Shown here piece after piece: positions 27,459 to 35,986 of a DNA stretch of 64,000 bases. Numbering within the stretch: position 1 is the stretch's first letter; every line of letters starts with the position of its first letter. The translations under genes were made by a program, and so were the position numbers. Under the pieces are notes generated by a model. That model saw nothing but the letters and a program-made list of their open reading frames with translations. It was not told the DNA's origin and searched no databases. The DNA comes from Pseudomonas paracarnis. Lineage in GTDB: Bacteria > Pseudomonadota > Gammaproteobacteria > Pseudomonadales > Pseudomonadaceae. Location: positions 1-64,000 of the forward strand of contig NZ_CAJFCN010000001.1 of NCBI RefSeq assembly GCF_904063055.1, given 5' to 3'.

Positions 27459-28494
27459 GTGCTGGGTTTGGATGATCCTTCTGAATCGCCTCAATCCCTT
27501 CCAACACTTCTTTCGATAATTTCATGTCGGCACTGGCGATGTTGCTGTCCAGTTGTTCCAGCGATGTGGCCCCAATAATATTGCTGGTCACAAACGGTTG
27601 CTGCGTCACAAACGCCAGCGCCATCTGCGCCGGGTCCAGGCCATGTTCCCGCGCAAGAGCCACATACCGGCTGCACGCCGCTTCCGATTGCGGGTTGAAG
27701 TAGCGGCTGAAGCGGCTGTACTCGGTCAGGCGCGCCTTGGCCGGGCGAGCGCCATTTTCGTACTTGCCACTGAGCATGCCGAACGCCAAAGGCGAATAGG
27801 CCAACAAGCCGCACTGTTCACGAATGGCAACCTCCGCCAGGCCCACTTCAAAACTGCGGTTGAGCAGGTTGTAGGGGTTCTGGATCGACACGGCGCGCGG
27901 CCAACCGCGGGCTTCGGCCAGGGCGAGGAACTTCATGGCGCCCCACGGCGTTTCGTTGGACAGGCCAATGTGGCGGATCTTGCCGGCCTTTACCTGTTCA
28001 TCCAGGGCTTCGAGCGTTTCCTCCAGTGGGGTGAGGTCGTCTTCGTCCTTGTGCTTGTAGCTCAACTGGCCGAAGAAGTTGGTGCTGCGCTCCGGCCAAT
28101 GCAGTTGGTAGAGGTCGATCCACTCGGTCTGCAGGCGCTTGAGGCTGGCGTCCAGGGCTGCGGCGATGTGCTTGCGGTTGTGGCGCAGGTGGCCATCGCG
28201 GATATAGTCGATGGTGTTGCCGGGGCCGGCGATCTTGCTGGCGAGAATCCAGTCGGCGCGGTCGCCACGGCTTTTGAAGTAGTTGCCGATGTAGCGCTCG
28301 GTGGTGGCGTAGGTGTCGGCCTTGGGCGGCACCGGGTACATTTCTGCGGTGTCGAGGAAGTTGATCCCCGCGGCCTTGGCCCTTTCGATCTGCGCGAAGG
28401 CCTCTGCCTCGCTGTTCTGCTCGCCCCAGGTCATGGTGCCCAACGCGATCGCGCTGACATTCAGATCGGTGCGGCCCAGCTGTCGGTAATCCAT
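27454..28494 (-). CDS. tas: Aldo/keto reductase, Tas-like
   Basis: NADPH-dependent aldo/keto reductase of 346 residues, the same length as E. coli Tas. It begins MDYRQLGRTDLNVSAIALGTMTWGEQNSEAEA and ends in a Pro-rich NPAP tail like Tas. Catalytic-type residues are the Asp/Tyr in FLDTAEMYPVPP, the Lys in ILASKIAGPG and the His in QLHWPERSTN. The start at 28494 has GAAGGAGT; a 65-residue upstream extension of the frame lacks support. In E. coli tas suppresses a tyrosine requirement; its natural substrate is unknown. It is convergent with the acyl-CoA dehydrogenase and divergent from rplM. Confidence 0.88.
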   Translation of the reverse strand: MDYRQLGRTDLNVSAIALGTMTWGEQNSEAEAFAQIERAKAAGINFLDTAEMYPVPPKADTYATTERYIGNYFKSRGDRADWILASKIAGPGNTIDYIRDGHLRHNRKHIAAALDASLKRLQTEWIDLYQLHWPERSTNFFGQLSYKHKDEDDLTPLEETLEALDEQVKAGKIRHIGLSNETPWGAMKFLALAEARGWPRAVSIQNPYNLLNRSFEVGLAEVAIREQCGLLAYSPLAFGMLSGKYENGARPAKARLTEYSRFSRYFNPQSEAACSRYVALAREHGLDPAQMALAFVTQQPFVTSNIIGATSLEQLDSNIASADMKLSKEVLEGIEAIQKDHPNPAP

Positions 28495-28667
28495 CGGGTA
28501 CTCCTTCGGGGTAAAACAATCATAAAAGCAGGTTGAATTTTTTTTCGCAATCTGCATAATTGCCCACCTCTTTCTGCAGTGGAAGTGATGCGCCGCCTGC
28601 CGAAGAATCTTGCCGTTGAACGGACGCGCCGACCCGAGCCCCCGATAGCGTCTGTATCCGGCTGCCT

Positions 28668-28695
28668 TTGACCTTGTCAAAGTACGCACTATTCA
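28668..28695 (+). promoter_or_regulatory. Candidate sigma-70 promoter for rplM-rpsI
   Basis: TTGACC (28668-28673) and TATTCA (28690-28695) are separated by 16 bases, about 50 bases before the rplM ATG. The -10 box matches at four of six positions. It is a candidate only. Confidence 0.4.
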
Positions 28696-28744
28696 GTAAG
28701 ATCCGCCGTCTAAATTTACAGGCGGCCCCTGAGGCTATTAAAGA

Positions 28745-29173
28745 ATGACAACTTTTACTGCAAAACCGGAAACAGTTCAGCGCGACTGGTTTGTCGTCGA
28801 CGCCGCTGGTCAGACCCTGGGTCGTCTGGCCACTGAAGTCGCCAGCCGTCTGCGTGGCAAGCACAAGCCTGAATACACCCCGCACGTTGATACCGGCGAC
28901 TACATCGTCATCATCAACGCTGAGCAGGTTCGTGTAACCGGCAACAAAGCAAGCGACAAAATGTACTACCGTCACTCCGGTTTCCCAGGCGGTATCAAGT
29001 CTTCCAACTTCGAAGGCCTGATTGCCAAGAAGCCTGAAGCCCCGATCGAAATCGCGGTCAAAGGCATGCTGCCTAAGGGCCCACTGGGTCGCGATATGTT
29101 TCGCAAGCTGAAAGTCTATGCGGGCGCTGTACACCCTCATGCTGCTCAGCAGCCCCAAGAACTGAAGTTTTAA
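28745..29173 (+). CDS. rplM: 50S ribosomal protein L13
   Basis: Large-subunit ribosomal protein L13, 142 residues, the usual length. It carries the family segments [41 protein letters not shown] and [21 protein letters not shown]. It is the first gene of the conserved rplM-rpsI pair; 14 bases separate it from rpsI. Regulation by L13 binding to its own leader is known in E. coli; the 70-base leader here was not checked for that structure. Confidence 0.98.
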
Positions 29174-29187
29174 CGGAATAGTTCATT

Positions 29188-29580
29188 ATGTCGGCGACTC
29201 AAAATTACGGCACTGGCCGTCGCAAAACCGCAACCGCACGCGTTTTCCTGCGTCCGGGCACTGGTAACATCTCGATCAACAACCGCTCCCTGGACAACTT
29301 CTTCGGTCGCGAAACTGCCCGCATGGTAGTTCGTCAGCCGCTGGAATTGACCGAGACCGTTGAAAAGTTCGACATCTACGTCACCGTTATCGGTGGCGGT
29401 GTAAGTGGTCAAGCTGGCGCAATCCGCCACGGTATCACTCGCGCTCTGATGCAGTACGACGAAACCCTGCGTGGCGCTCTGCGCAAAGCTGGCTTCGTGA
29501 CTCGCGATGCTCGTGAAGTTGAACGTAAGAAAGTCGGTCTGCGTAAAGCGCGTAAGCGTCCGCAGTACTCGAAGCGTTAA
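29188..29580 (+). CDS. rpsI: 30S ribosomal protein S9
   Basis: Small-subunit ribosomal protein S9, 130 residues, starting [21 protein letters not shown] and ending with the universal basic tail RKRPQYSKR, whose last residues touch the P-site tRNA. It is followed by a strong terminator that ends the operon. Confidence 0.98.
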
Positions 29581-29597
29581 TTCGCTTTACGTTCCAC

Positions 29598-29636
29598 AAA
29601 AACGCCCAGCCTCCTCACGGAGCTGGGCGTTTTTTA
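29598..29636 (+). terminator. Intrinsic terminator of rplM-rpsI
   Basis: AACGCCCAGC (29601-29610) pairs with GCTGGGCGTT (29622-29631), followed by TTTTATT. The left side also has A-rich flanks. Confidence 0.9.
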
Positions 29637-29673
29637 TTGCCTGCGATTTATGCACATTTTTCGCCGTGACAAC

Positions 29674-29700
29674 TTGCCACATCCGTAGACCCCCTATACT
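29674..29700 (+). promoter_or_regulatory. Candidate promoter for petABC
   Basis: TTGCCA (29674-29679) and TATACT (29695-29700) are 15 bases apart. The spacing is shorter than ideal; the -10 box is good. It lies about 145 bases before petA, in a gap that otherwise shows nothing. Confidence 0.35.
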
Positions 29701-29846
29701 ACAAGGCCTGGAGGCGGAGCCCCGGGCAATTCCCTTGTCATACGTGGGGCTTTTCATTACCATCCGTCAAAATTTTTATAAGTAAAGATTCAACACTTAG
29801 TAGACGCCTGATTTAACAGGCCAAAAAGCTGATGGGAGAGGACTGA

Positions 29847-30440
29847 ATGAGCAATGACGGCGTGAATGCAGGCCGGCGTCGCTTCTTGGTAGCAGCCACA
29901 TCCGTGGTGGGTGCTGCAGGAGCGGTGGGGGCTGCGGTCCCGTTCGTGGGGTCATGGTTTCCCAGTGCCAAGGCGAAAGCCGCAGGTGCACCGGTGAAGG
30001 TGAATGTCAGCAAGATCGAGCCAGGCCAGCAGATGATTGCTGAGTGGCGCGGCCAGCCGGTTTTCATTGTTCGTCGTACCGAGGAAATCCTGGGGAATCT
30101 GAAGAAGATCGAAGGCCAGCTGTCTGACCCGACGTCCGAAAAGTCCGACCAGCCCGCCTACGCCAAGAACGAAGCGCGTTCGATCAAGCCAGAAATTCTG
30201 CTGCTGGTTGGTCTGTGTACCCACTTGGGTTGTTCACCTACCTTCCGCCCGGAAGTGGCGCCTGTCGACTTGGGCAAAGACTGGGTCGGCGGTTATTTCT
30301 GCCCGTGCCACGGTTCCCACTATGACCTCGCCGGCCGCGTCTACAAATCCCAGCCTGCGCCCCTGAACCTGCCGGTTCCTCCTCACAATTACGAATCTGA
30401 CGACATCATTGTCATTGGCCTCGACAAGGAGAACGCGTGA
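29847..30440 (+). CDS. petA: Ubiquinol-cytochrome c reductase, Rieske iron-sulfur subunit
   Basis: 2Fe-2S subunit of the cytochrome bc1 complex, 197 residues. The N-terminus carries a twin-arginine-like signal/anchor (GRRRFLVAATSVVGAAGAVGAAVPFVG, residues 9-35). The cluster-binding boxes are CTHLGC (near residue 128) and CPCHGS (near 152). It transfers electrons from quinol to cytochrome c1 at the periplasmic side. The stop codon overlaps the petB start by one base (TGATG), so the operon is translationally coupled. Confidence 0.97.
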   Translation: MSNDGVNAGRRRFLVAATSVVGAAGAVGAAVPFVGSWFPSAKAKAAGAPVKVNVSKIEPGQQMIAEWRGQPVFIVRRTEEILGNLKKIEGQLSDPTSEKSDQPAYAKNEARSIKPEILLLVGLCTHLGCSPTFRPEVAPVDLGKDWVGGYFCPCHGSHYDLAGRVYKSQPAPLNLPVPPHNYESDDIIVIGLDKENA

Positions 30441-31651
30441 TGAGCAAGTTCATGGATTGGGTGGATGCGCGCTTCCCCGCCACTAAAATGTGGGAAGACC
30501 ATCTCAGCAAATATTACGCGCCGAAAAACTTCAACTTCTTCTACTTCTTCGGCTCCCTGGCGCTGTTGGTGCTGGTCAACCAGATCGTCACTGGCGTGTG
30601 GTTGACGATGAGCTACACGCCGTCGGCGGAAGAGGCGTTTGCCTCTGTCGAATACATCATGCGTGATGTCGAGTACGGCTCGATCCTGCGCCTGTTGCAC
30701 TCCACCGGTGCGTCGGCGTTCTTTATCGTCGTCTACCTGCACATGTTCCGCGGCCTGCTCTACGGCTCGTACCAGAAGCCCCGTGAGCTGGTGTGGGTCT
30801 TCGGCATGTTGATCTATCTGGCACTGATGGCCGAAGCCTTTATGGGCTACCTGCTACCTTGGGGCCAGATGTCGTACTGGGGCGCCCAGGTGATCATCTC
30901 GCTGTTCGGCGCAATCCCGGTGATCGGCAACGACCTGACCCAGTGGATTCGTGGTGACTACCTGATCTCCGGCATCACCTTGAACCGCTTCTTCGCCTTG
31001 CACGTGGTGGCCTTGCCGATCGTGATCCTGGGCCTGGTGGTCTTGCATATCCTGGCGCTGCACGAAGTGGGTTCCAACAACCCGGATGGCGTGGACATCA
31101 AGAAGCACAAGGACGAGAACGGCATCCCGCTGGATGGCATTCCGTTCCACCCGTACTACACCGTGAAAGACATTGTCGGCGTGGTCGTGTTCCTGTTTGT
31201 GTTCTGCTCGATCGTGTTCTTTTTCCCGGAGATGGGCGGTTATTTCCTGGAGAAGCCTAACTTCGAACAGGCCAACGCCTTCAAGACACCTGAGCACATT
31301 GCCCCGGTCTGGTACTTCACGCCGTTCTACGCGATCTTGCGCGCGATCCCCGACAAACTCATGGGCGTGATCGCCATGGGCGCGGCCATCGCGGTGCTGT
31401 TCGTGCTGCCGTGGCTCGACCGTAGCCCGGTCAAGTCAATGCGCTACAAAGGCTGGCTGAGCAAGATCTGGCTGTGGGTGTTCTGCATTTCATTCGTGAT
31501 CCTGGGTGTGTTGGGTGTATTGGCGCCCACCCCTGAGCGGACGTTGCTGTCGCAGGTCTGCACCTTCCTGTACTTCGCCTACTTTATTCTGATGCCGTTC
31601 TATACCCGGCTCGAGAAGACCAAACCGGTTCCGGAAAGGGTGACTGGCTGA
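30440..31651 (+). CDS. petB: Ubiquinol-cytochrome c reductase, cytochrome b subunit
   Basis: Membrane core of the bc1 complex, 403 residues, with about eight helices and two haem b groups. Conserved segments are SILRLLHSTGASAFF and VVYLHMFRGLLYGSY (haem histidines), WGQMSYWGAQVI (quinol site), FFALHVVALPIVI and PEWY-region equivalent HIAPVWYFTPFYAIL. The ATG at 30440 has AGGAGA seven bases upstream and overlaps the petA stop; it likewise overlaps petC by one base. Confidence 0.97.
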   Translation: MSKFMDWVDARFPATKMWEDHLSKYYAPKNFNFFYFFGSLALLVLVNQIVTGVWLTMSYTPSAEEAFASVEYIMRDVEYGSILRLLHSTGASAFFIVVYLHMFRGLLYGSYQKPRELVWVFGMLIYLALMAEAFMGYLLPWGQMSYWGAQVIISLFGAIPVIGNDLTQWIRGDYLISGITLNRFFALHVVALPIVILGLVVLHILALHEVGSNNPDGVDIKKHKDENGIPLDGIPFHPYYTVKDIVGVVVFLFVFCSIVFFFPEMGGYFLEKPNFEQANAFKTPEHIAPVWYFTPFYAILRAIPDKLMGVIAMGAAIAVLFVLPWLDRSPVKSMRYKGWLSKIWLWVFCISFVILGVLGVLAPTPERTLLSQVCTFLYFAYFILMPFYTRLEKTKPVPERVTG

Positions 31652-32430
31652 TGAAAAAATTACTCGTTGCATTCGTGCTTGCGGCACTGCCGCTACTGTC
31701 CTTCGCTGCCGAACATGGTGCGCAGCTGGAAAAAGTCGATATCGATGTGTCTGACAAAGCCGCCATGCAGGATGGGCTGCGTACATTCACCAACTACTGC
31801 ATGGGGTGCCACAGCGCCAAGTTCCAACGGTACGAGCGCGTTGCCGATGACCTGGACATTCCCCATGAAGTGATGCTCAGCCACGCGGTGTTCACGGGTG
31901 CCAAGATCGGCGACCACATGAACATCGGCATGCAACCGGCCGACGCCAAGACCTGGTTCGGCGCCGCACCGCCCGACCTTACCCTGGTGGCCCGTGTACG
32001 CGGTACCGACTGGCTCTACGGTTACCTCAAGTCCTTCTACGAAGACCCTGCACGCCCCTATGGCGTGAACAACAAAGTCTTCCCGAACGTCGGCATGCCG
32101 AACGTTCTGGTCGGCCTGCAGGGGCGCCAAGTGGTAGGATGCAAGCAGGTTCAGGTCGTTGAAGACGGCAAGAAGCAATATGATCCGTTGACCGGCACGC
32201 CGCTGACCCATGAAGCGTGCGATCAACTGACCATCGTGCCCAAGACCGGTACGCTGAACGAAGAGCAGTTCGACGAGAAGGTCAAGAACCTGGTGACCTT
32301 CCTGGCCTACTCGGCCAACCCGGTCAAACTGCAGCATCAGCGCATCGGTACCTACGTCTTGCTGTACCTGGCTTTCTTCTTCGTATTCGCTTATTTGCTC
32401 AAGCGTGAATACTGGAAGGATGTGCATTGA
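31651..32430 (+). CDS. petC: Ubiquinol-cytochrome c reductase, cytochrome c1
   Basis: Periplasmic haem c subunit of bc1, 259 residues, passing electrons to soluble cytochromes. It has a signal peptide (residues 1-19, ALPLLSFAAE), the haem site CMGCH in TNYCMGCHSAKFQRYERV (near residue 50), a Met-ligand region (MNIGMQPADA) and a C-terminal membrane anchor (YVLLYLAFFFVFAYLLKREYW). It is the last gene of petABC and is followed by a long structured hairpin. Confidence 0.97.
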   Translation: MKKLLVAFVLAALPLLSFAAEHGAQLEKVDIDVSDKAAMQDGLRTFTNYCMGCHSAKFQRYERVADDLDIPHEVMLSHAVFTGAKIGDHMNIGMQPADAKTWFGAAPPDLTLVARVRGTDWLYGYLKSFYEDPARPYGVNNKVFPNVGMPNVLVGLQGRQVVGCKQVQVVEDGKKQYDPLTGTPLTHEACDQLTIVPKTGTLNEEQFDEKVKNLVTFLAYSANPVKLQHQRIGTYVLLYLAFFFVFAYLLKREYWKDVH

Positions 32431-32459
32431 TCCAACCGTAAGCAATTGCTGTTAATCTT

Positions 32460-32540
32460 GCGCGCCCAGCGGCATCTCTGAACACGTAGCGCCGGTTTGA
32501 ACCGGTCGTTACAGGGATGCTTTCTGGGCGCGCTCGTTTT
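32460..32540 (+). terminator. Long structured hairpin between petC and sspA
   Basis: GCGCGCCCAG (32460-32469) pairs perfectly with CTGGGCGCGC (32524-32533). Inside, GCATCTCTG (32472-32480) pairs with CAGGGATGC (32512-32520) including one G-U pair, and the tip CCGGTT (32492-32497) pairs with AACCGG (32500-32505). TCGTTTTTG follows. It looks like an intrinsic terminator for petABC, but it is much longer and more ordered than usual and could be a leader RNA or small RNA. Confidence 0.65.
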
Positions 32541-32578
32541 TGAGCTTTCGATAATTTCAACAAGCGAGGAGGACCGCC

Positions 32579-33196
32579 ATGGGCGTGACCAACCGGTTGG
32601 CCTGTTACTCCGACCCCGCCGACCACTATTCCCACCGAGTACGTATCGTGCTCGCAGAGAAGGGTGTCAGCGCCGAGATCATCAGTGTGGAGGCGGGCCG
32701 TCAGCCGCCGAAGCTGATCGAAGTGAACCCTTACGGCAGCTTGCCCACCCTGGTCGATCGTGACCTGGCGTTGTGGGAGTCGACCGTGGTGATGGAATAC
32801 TTGGATGAGCGTTACCCTCATCCGCCTTTGCTGCCGGTGTACCCGGTGGCGCGTGCCAACAGCCGCCTGCTGATCCATCGGATCCAGCGTGACTGGTGCG
32901 GGTTGGTGGATGTGATCCTGGATTCGCGTTCCAAAGAAGCCGCTCGTGTGCAGGCGCGCAAGGAATTGCGCGAGAGCCTCACCGGCGTTTCGCCATTGTT
33001 CGCCGATAAACCTTTTTTCCTCAGTGAGGAACAAAGCTTGGTGGATTGCTGCCTATTACCCATACTCTGGCGCTTGCCGATTCTGGGCATTGAACTGCCA
33101 CGGCCGGCCAAGCCGTTGCTTGATTACATGGAGCGCCAGTTTGCGCGTGAGGCTTTCCAGGCAAGTCTGTCTGGTGCCGAACGCGATATGCGCTAA
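32579..33196 (+). CDS. sspA: Stringent starvation protein A (RNA polymerase-associated)
   Basis: GST-fold protein that binds RNA polymerase and alters promoter choice during starvation and virulence-gene control, 205 residues. It begins [29 protein letters not shown], has the thioredoxin-like [19 protein letters not shown] segment and a C-terminal helical domain ([22 protein letters not shown]). SspA proteins lack glutathione transferase activity. GAGGAGGACCGCC gives a strong ribosome binding site. It is followed by sspB 17 bases later. Confidence 0.95.
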   Translation: MGVTNRLACYSDPADHYSHRVRIVLAEKGVSAEIISVEAGRQPPKLIEVNPYGSLPTLVDRDLALWESTVVMEYLDERYPHPPLLPVYPVARANSRLLIHRIQRDWCGLVDVILDSRSKEAARVQARKELRESLTGVSPLFADKPFFLSEEQSLVDCCLLPILWRLPILGIELPRPAKPLLDYMERQFAREAFQASLSGAERDMR

Positions 33197-33213
33197 GGCT
33201 TAAGGAGCCGTTG

Positions 33214-33633
33214 ATGAACTCCAGTCGACCTTACCTGGTCCGCGCGCTCTATGAGTGGATTGTGGACAACGATTGCACCCCGCACATGCTGGTCAATTCC
33301 GAATTTCCTGCGGTTCAGGTACCCCAGGGTTTTGCCAGTGACGGGCAAATTGTGCTGAACGTATCGCCCAGTGCCGTGCGCCACCTTCACATGGACAACG
33401 AAGCGGTGAGCTTCGAAGGGCGTTTCGGCGGTGTGCCCCATACGCTGTTCGTGCCCATCGGCGCCATCCTCGGGATCTACGCCCGGGAAAATGGCCAGGG
33501 CATGGTGTTCGATCTGGAGTCGCCTTTAGAGGATGACGAAACGATCGAAGGCGAAGACGGTGATGATGTACCGCCACCGGATACCGAGCCGCCGCGCCCT
33601 AGCGGTCGGCCAAGCTTGAAAGTGGTGAAGTAG
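33214..33633 (+). CDS. sspB: ClpXP protease specificity-enhancing factor SspB
   Basis: Adaptor that tethers ssrA-tagged proteins to ClpXP, 139 residues. The N-terminal substrate-binding domain is MNSSRPYLVRALYEWIVDND through VPIGAILGIYARENGQGM. A disordered acidic linker follows, and the last residues (PSLKVVK) form the ClpX-binding tail. The ATG at 33214 with GGAG upstream is preferred to a TTG three bases earlier. It is co-transcribed with sspA and ends at an intrinsic terminator. Confidence 0.95.
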   Translation: MNSSRPYLVRALYEWIVDNDCTPHMLVNSEFPAVQVPQGFASDGQIVLNVSPSAVRHLHMDNEAVSFEGRFGGVPHTLFVPIGAILGIYARENGQGMVFDLESPLEDDETIEGEDGDDVPPPDTEPPRPSGRPSLKVVK

Positions 33634-33659
33634 GCGGATTTCGCTTACAGACCCATCTG

Positions 33660-33694
33660 AAAAATGCCCCGACGTCTGTCGGGGCATTTTTTTT
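33660..33694 (+). terminator. Intrinsic terminator of sspAB
   Basis: ATGCCCCGAC (33664-33673) pairs with GTCGGGGCAT (33678-33687) around a 4-base loop, followed by seven T; an A-run on the left lets it work in both directions. Confidence 0.9.
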
Positions 33695-33730
33695 GCGTGA
33701 AGGATATGGATGAAAGTCGCGCCAGAACGG

Positions 33731-33741
33731 TGATCGTACAA
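33731..33741 (-). promoter_or_regulatory. Operator half-site upstream of the FadR-type regulator
   Basis: TGATCGTACAA is the reverse complement of TTGTACGATCA, which matches TTGTACGATGA in the kdgD promoter palindrome at ten of eleven bases. It lies 52 bases before the regulator ATG, suggesting autoregulation. Only one half of the palindrome is present. Confidence 0.4.
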
Positions 33742-33792
33742 CCACCATGGGCTATGATGCGGTCTTTAGTTCGTCGAGAAAGATGGTTCATC

Positions 33793-34542
33793 ATGGAAAA
33801 CGCCAGCGCCGCCCCACGTCTTCCCCGCAAGCGCCGCAGCCTTGCCCAGGAATTGGTCACGGTGTTGTCCGAGCAGATCCGCGATGGCCAGCTCAAACGC
33901 GGCGACAAGCTGCCCACCGAGTCGGCGATCATGGACGCCCATGGCGTCAGCCGGACGGTGGTGCGTGAAGCCATCTCGCGCCTGCAGGCGGCGGGGCAGG
34001 TCGAGACTCGCCATGGTATCGGCACCTTCGTGCTGGACACGCCAAGCCCCAGCGGTTTTCGCATAGACCCGGCCACCGTGGTGACCTTGCGTGATGTGCT
34101 GGCGATTCTGGAGTTGCGTATCAGCCTTGAAGTGGAGTCTGCTGGCCTCGCGGCGCTGCGTCGCAGCGATGAGCAACTGGCGGCCATGCGTGCGGCCCTC
34201 GATGCCTTGAATGAAAGTGCGGCCCACGCCGGCGATGCGGTGGCGTCGGACTTTGCCTTCCACCTGGAAATTGCGCTGTCTACCGGCAACCGCTACTTCA
34301 CCGACATCATGACCCACCTGGGCACCAGCATCATTCCGCGTACCCGCCTGAATTCGGCGCGCCTGGCCCATGATGACCAACAGCACTACATGAGCCGCTT
34401 GAGCCGCGAACACGAAGAAATCTATGAGGCGATTGCCCGCCAGGATTCGGATGCGGCACGGGCGGCGATGCGCTTGCATTTGACCAACAGTCGCGAGCGA
34501 CTGCGCCATGCCCATGAAGAGGCAGAGGCGCAGCGGGGCTGA
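33793..34542 (+). CDS. FadR-subfamily GntR transcriptional regulator, likely of galactarate/glucarate genes
   Basis: A 250-residue-class regulator (249 codons from the ATG at 33793; MENASAAPRLPRKRRS). An N-terminal winged helix (SLAQELVTVLSEQIRDGQLKRGDKLPTESAIMDAHGVSRTVVREAISRLQAAG, about residues 15-70) precedes an all-helical FCD ligand domain (LEVESAGLAALRRSDEQL; DFAFHLEIALSTGNRYF; HEEIYEAIARQDSDAARAAMRLHL) with metal-site histidines. FadR-type proteins next to kdgD commonly respond to aldarate sugars. The palindrome at the kdgD promoter and a half-site before this gene support that link. A longer upstream frame overlaps the sspB terminator and is rejected. Confidence 0.85.
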   Translation: MENASAAPRLPRKRRSLAQELVTVLSEQIRDGQLKRGDKLPTESAIMDAHGVSRTVVREAISRLQAAGQVETRHGIGTFVLDTPSPSGFRIDPATVVTLRDVLAILELRISLEVESAGLAALRRSDEQLAAMRAALDALNESAAHAGDAVASDFAFHLEIALSTGNRYFTDIMTHLGTSIIPRTRLNSARLAHDDQQHYMSRLSREHEEIYEAIARQDSDAARAAMRLHLTNSRERLRHAHEEAEAQRG

Positions 34543-34552
34543 GCTTTGCCCA

Positions 34553-34639
34553 TGTGGGAGCTGGCTTGCCTGCGATGGCATCGACTCGGTGTGCCTGAAT
34601 CACCGAGTTGACTGGATCGCAGGCAAGCCAGCTCCCACA
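34553..34639. repeat. REPIN-type inverted REP pair
   Basis: TGTGGGAGCTGGCTTGCCTG at the left and CAGGCAAGCCAGCTCCCACA at the right are exact complements, with an inner palindrome (ACTCGGTG ... CACCGAGT) in the spacer. It lies between the regulator and the phospholipase-like gene. Confidence 0.9.
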
Positions 34640-34672
34640 GTTGATCTCCGTTATCTGGAGTACTGCGTCTGT

Positions 34673-35830
34673 TTAGCTGGCGGGTTGGTTTGGCTTGTAG
34701 TCCTTAAGCAACAAGTACGTACTCCATCCCCACCAATCATTGGTCCAGTGCTTGTCGTTCAAATCGTTGACGTCCTTGCGCCGCAGCACCTTGTCCCCCT
34801 CTATCTTGAACAGCGGCGAGAAGTTATTCGCCGGGTTCTGCGCGGCGTTCAGGTCGGGCACATACAGCGGTGCCTTGAACTCAGCCGGGGAGGGCGCGAT
34901 GCCGCTGATGAAGGTTTCGAAGATTTCATCTGCCGAGGCCTGTACCGCCCGTTTGACCTGCACGCGATTGTCGGCGTCAATGCTGTCGAAGTAGCGCTTG
35001 TCGCCGTAGGCATGCCACTGAGCGCCCATGGCATTGCGCACCTTGAGCCCGAATTTACTGTCTTCATCGTGCATGAAGCGGCTGATCAGCGAGCCGAGTT
35101 CTCCTGGCGTCACCACTGCCGCCAGTTGTTTGCGCGGTACCCGCAGGTGGCCGGCGGAAAACAGATCGGTCAAAAAGTGATCGGCAAAGCTGTTCATGGC
35201 GTAAGCCAATTCCAGGGCCTGGTCGGTGCCGGTCTGATGGGCCACCACTGCCTGTTGCAGTGCTGCCGTATGGCCGGCCATGTAGGCCGACAAGGCCCAC
35301 TCACCGAAGTGGTCGGCGTTGTCGGCTGCCAGTTTCAAGTAGCGGCCCAGTGGCACGAGGGCCGAAACAGCGCTGCCGCCGCCGGTGATGCGGTTCCACT
35401 CCTCGGACAACGTATCACCCAGGGCGTCGTAGGCTTCGTGCGGCTGTTTGCCGTCCTTGATCGCCTGGTTGACGGCGTTGATCTCCTTTTGCATCACCGC
35501 CAGGATCTTCTGCGCTTCTTGCCGTGAAGCGGGCAACACGGCGAGAGAGTTGAAAGCGGCGGTGAAGCGTTGCACGCGCTCGGACGGGGAGTTGCCATCG
35601 CTGATCGGTTGGCCGGGGATGCCATAGAAGTCGCCGCCCAGGGCGATTACTTGACCATAGGTCAGCGCGAGCCCGTTGGGCAGGTGCAGTTCGACTTGGC
35701 GCGCAGGGATGGCCGGGGCGTCCTTGCTGAAGCGAAGCAGGGTGTCATCGCCGATGGCGGTGTGTTCACCGCCTTCGAAGCGCAGGGTTGGCGGGTTTTT
35801 TTCGGGTGCTGCGAGTTCAAGACCTGACAT
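34673..35830 (-). CDS. Zinc-dependent phospholipase C-like protein
   Basis: A 385-residue protein likely to hydrolyse phosphatidylcholine-type lipids. The metal-site spacing fits bacterial zinc phospholipase C: D173-x13-H187 (NADHFGEWALSAYMAGH) and H218-x3-D222-x5-H228 (FADHFLTDLFSAGHLRVPR). These reproduce the D55/H69 and H118/D122/H128 pattern of the B. cereus enzyme. A further His lies at 254. No signal peptide is visible, which would be unusual for a secreted lipase. Its activity is inferred. AGGAGCTAAC is its ribosome binding site. A near-perfect LexA box lies 36 bases before the start, so it may be DNA-damage induced. It is oriented opposite to the galactarate genes around it and is probably unrelated to them. 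Confidence 0.62.
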   Translation of the reverse strand: MSGLELAAPEKNPPTLRFEGGEHTAIGDDTLLRFSKDAPAIPARQVELHLPNGLALTYGQVIALGGDFYGIPGQPISDGNSPSERVQRFTAAFNSLAVLPASRQEAQKILAVMQKEINAVNQAIKDGKQPHEAYDALGDTLSEEWNRITGGGSAVSALVPLGRYLKLAADNADHFGEWALSAYMAGHTAALQQAVVAHQTGTDQALELAYAMNSFADHFLTDLFSAGHLRVPRKQLAAVVTPGELGSLISRFMHDEDSKFGLKVRNAMGAQWHAYGDKRYFDSIDADNRVQVKRAVQASADEIFETFISGIAPSPAEFKAPLYVPDLNAAQNPANNFSPLFKIEGDKVLRRKDVNDLNDKHWTNDWWGWSTYLLLKDYKPNQPAS

Positions 35831-35865
35831 GTTAGCTCCTTGCTATGTCGTAGGAATCTTCCGTG

Positions 35866-35889
35866 ATAACTGTATACATATACAGTTAT
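35866..35889. promoter_or_regulatory. LexA (SOS) box upstream of the phospholipase-like gene
   Basis: A 24-bp inverted repeat symmetric except at the central CA has the core CTGTATACATATACAG at 35870-35885. This matches the CTG-N10-CAG LexA consensus with the preferred TATA-rich interior. It lies 36-59 bases upstream of the minus-strand start, where a repressor would block the promoter. An outer imperfect inverted repeat (GTCGTAGGAA at 35847, TTCCTACGTC at 35910) surrounds it. Confidence 0.7.
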
Positions 35890-35986
35890 ATGGATCATAG
35901 GTGAGAAATTTCCTACGTCAAGAGCCGCGTCTTAAGCCTTCGCAGGAGTACGCCGGATGAATTGCAGTTGACGAATTTATTTATAG

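Noticed and set aside
33664..33792. Longer N-terminus of the FadR-type regulator starting at 33664
   Set aside because: It would begin inside the sspB terminator stem and adds 43 residues with no GntR family similarity.
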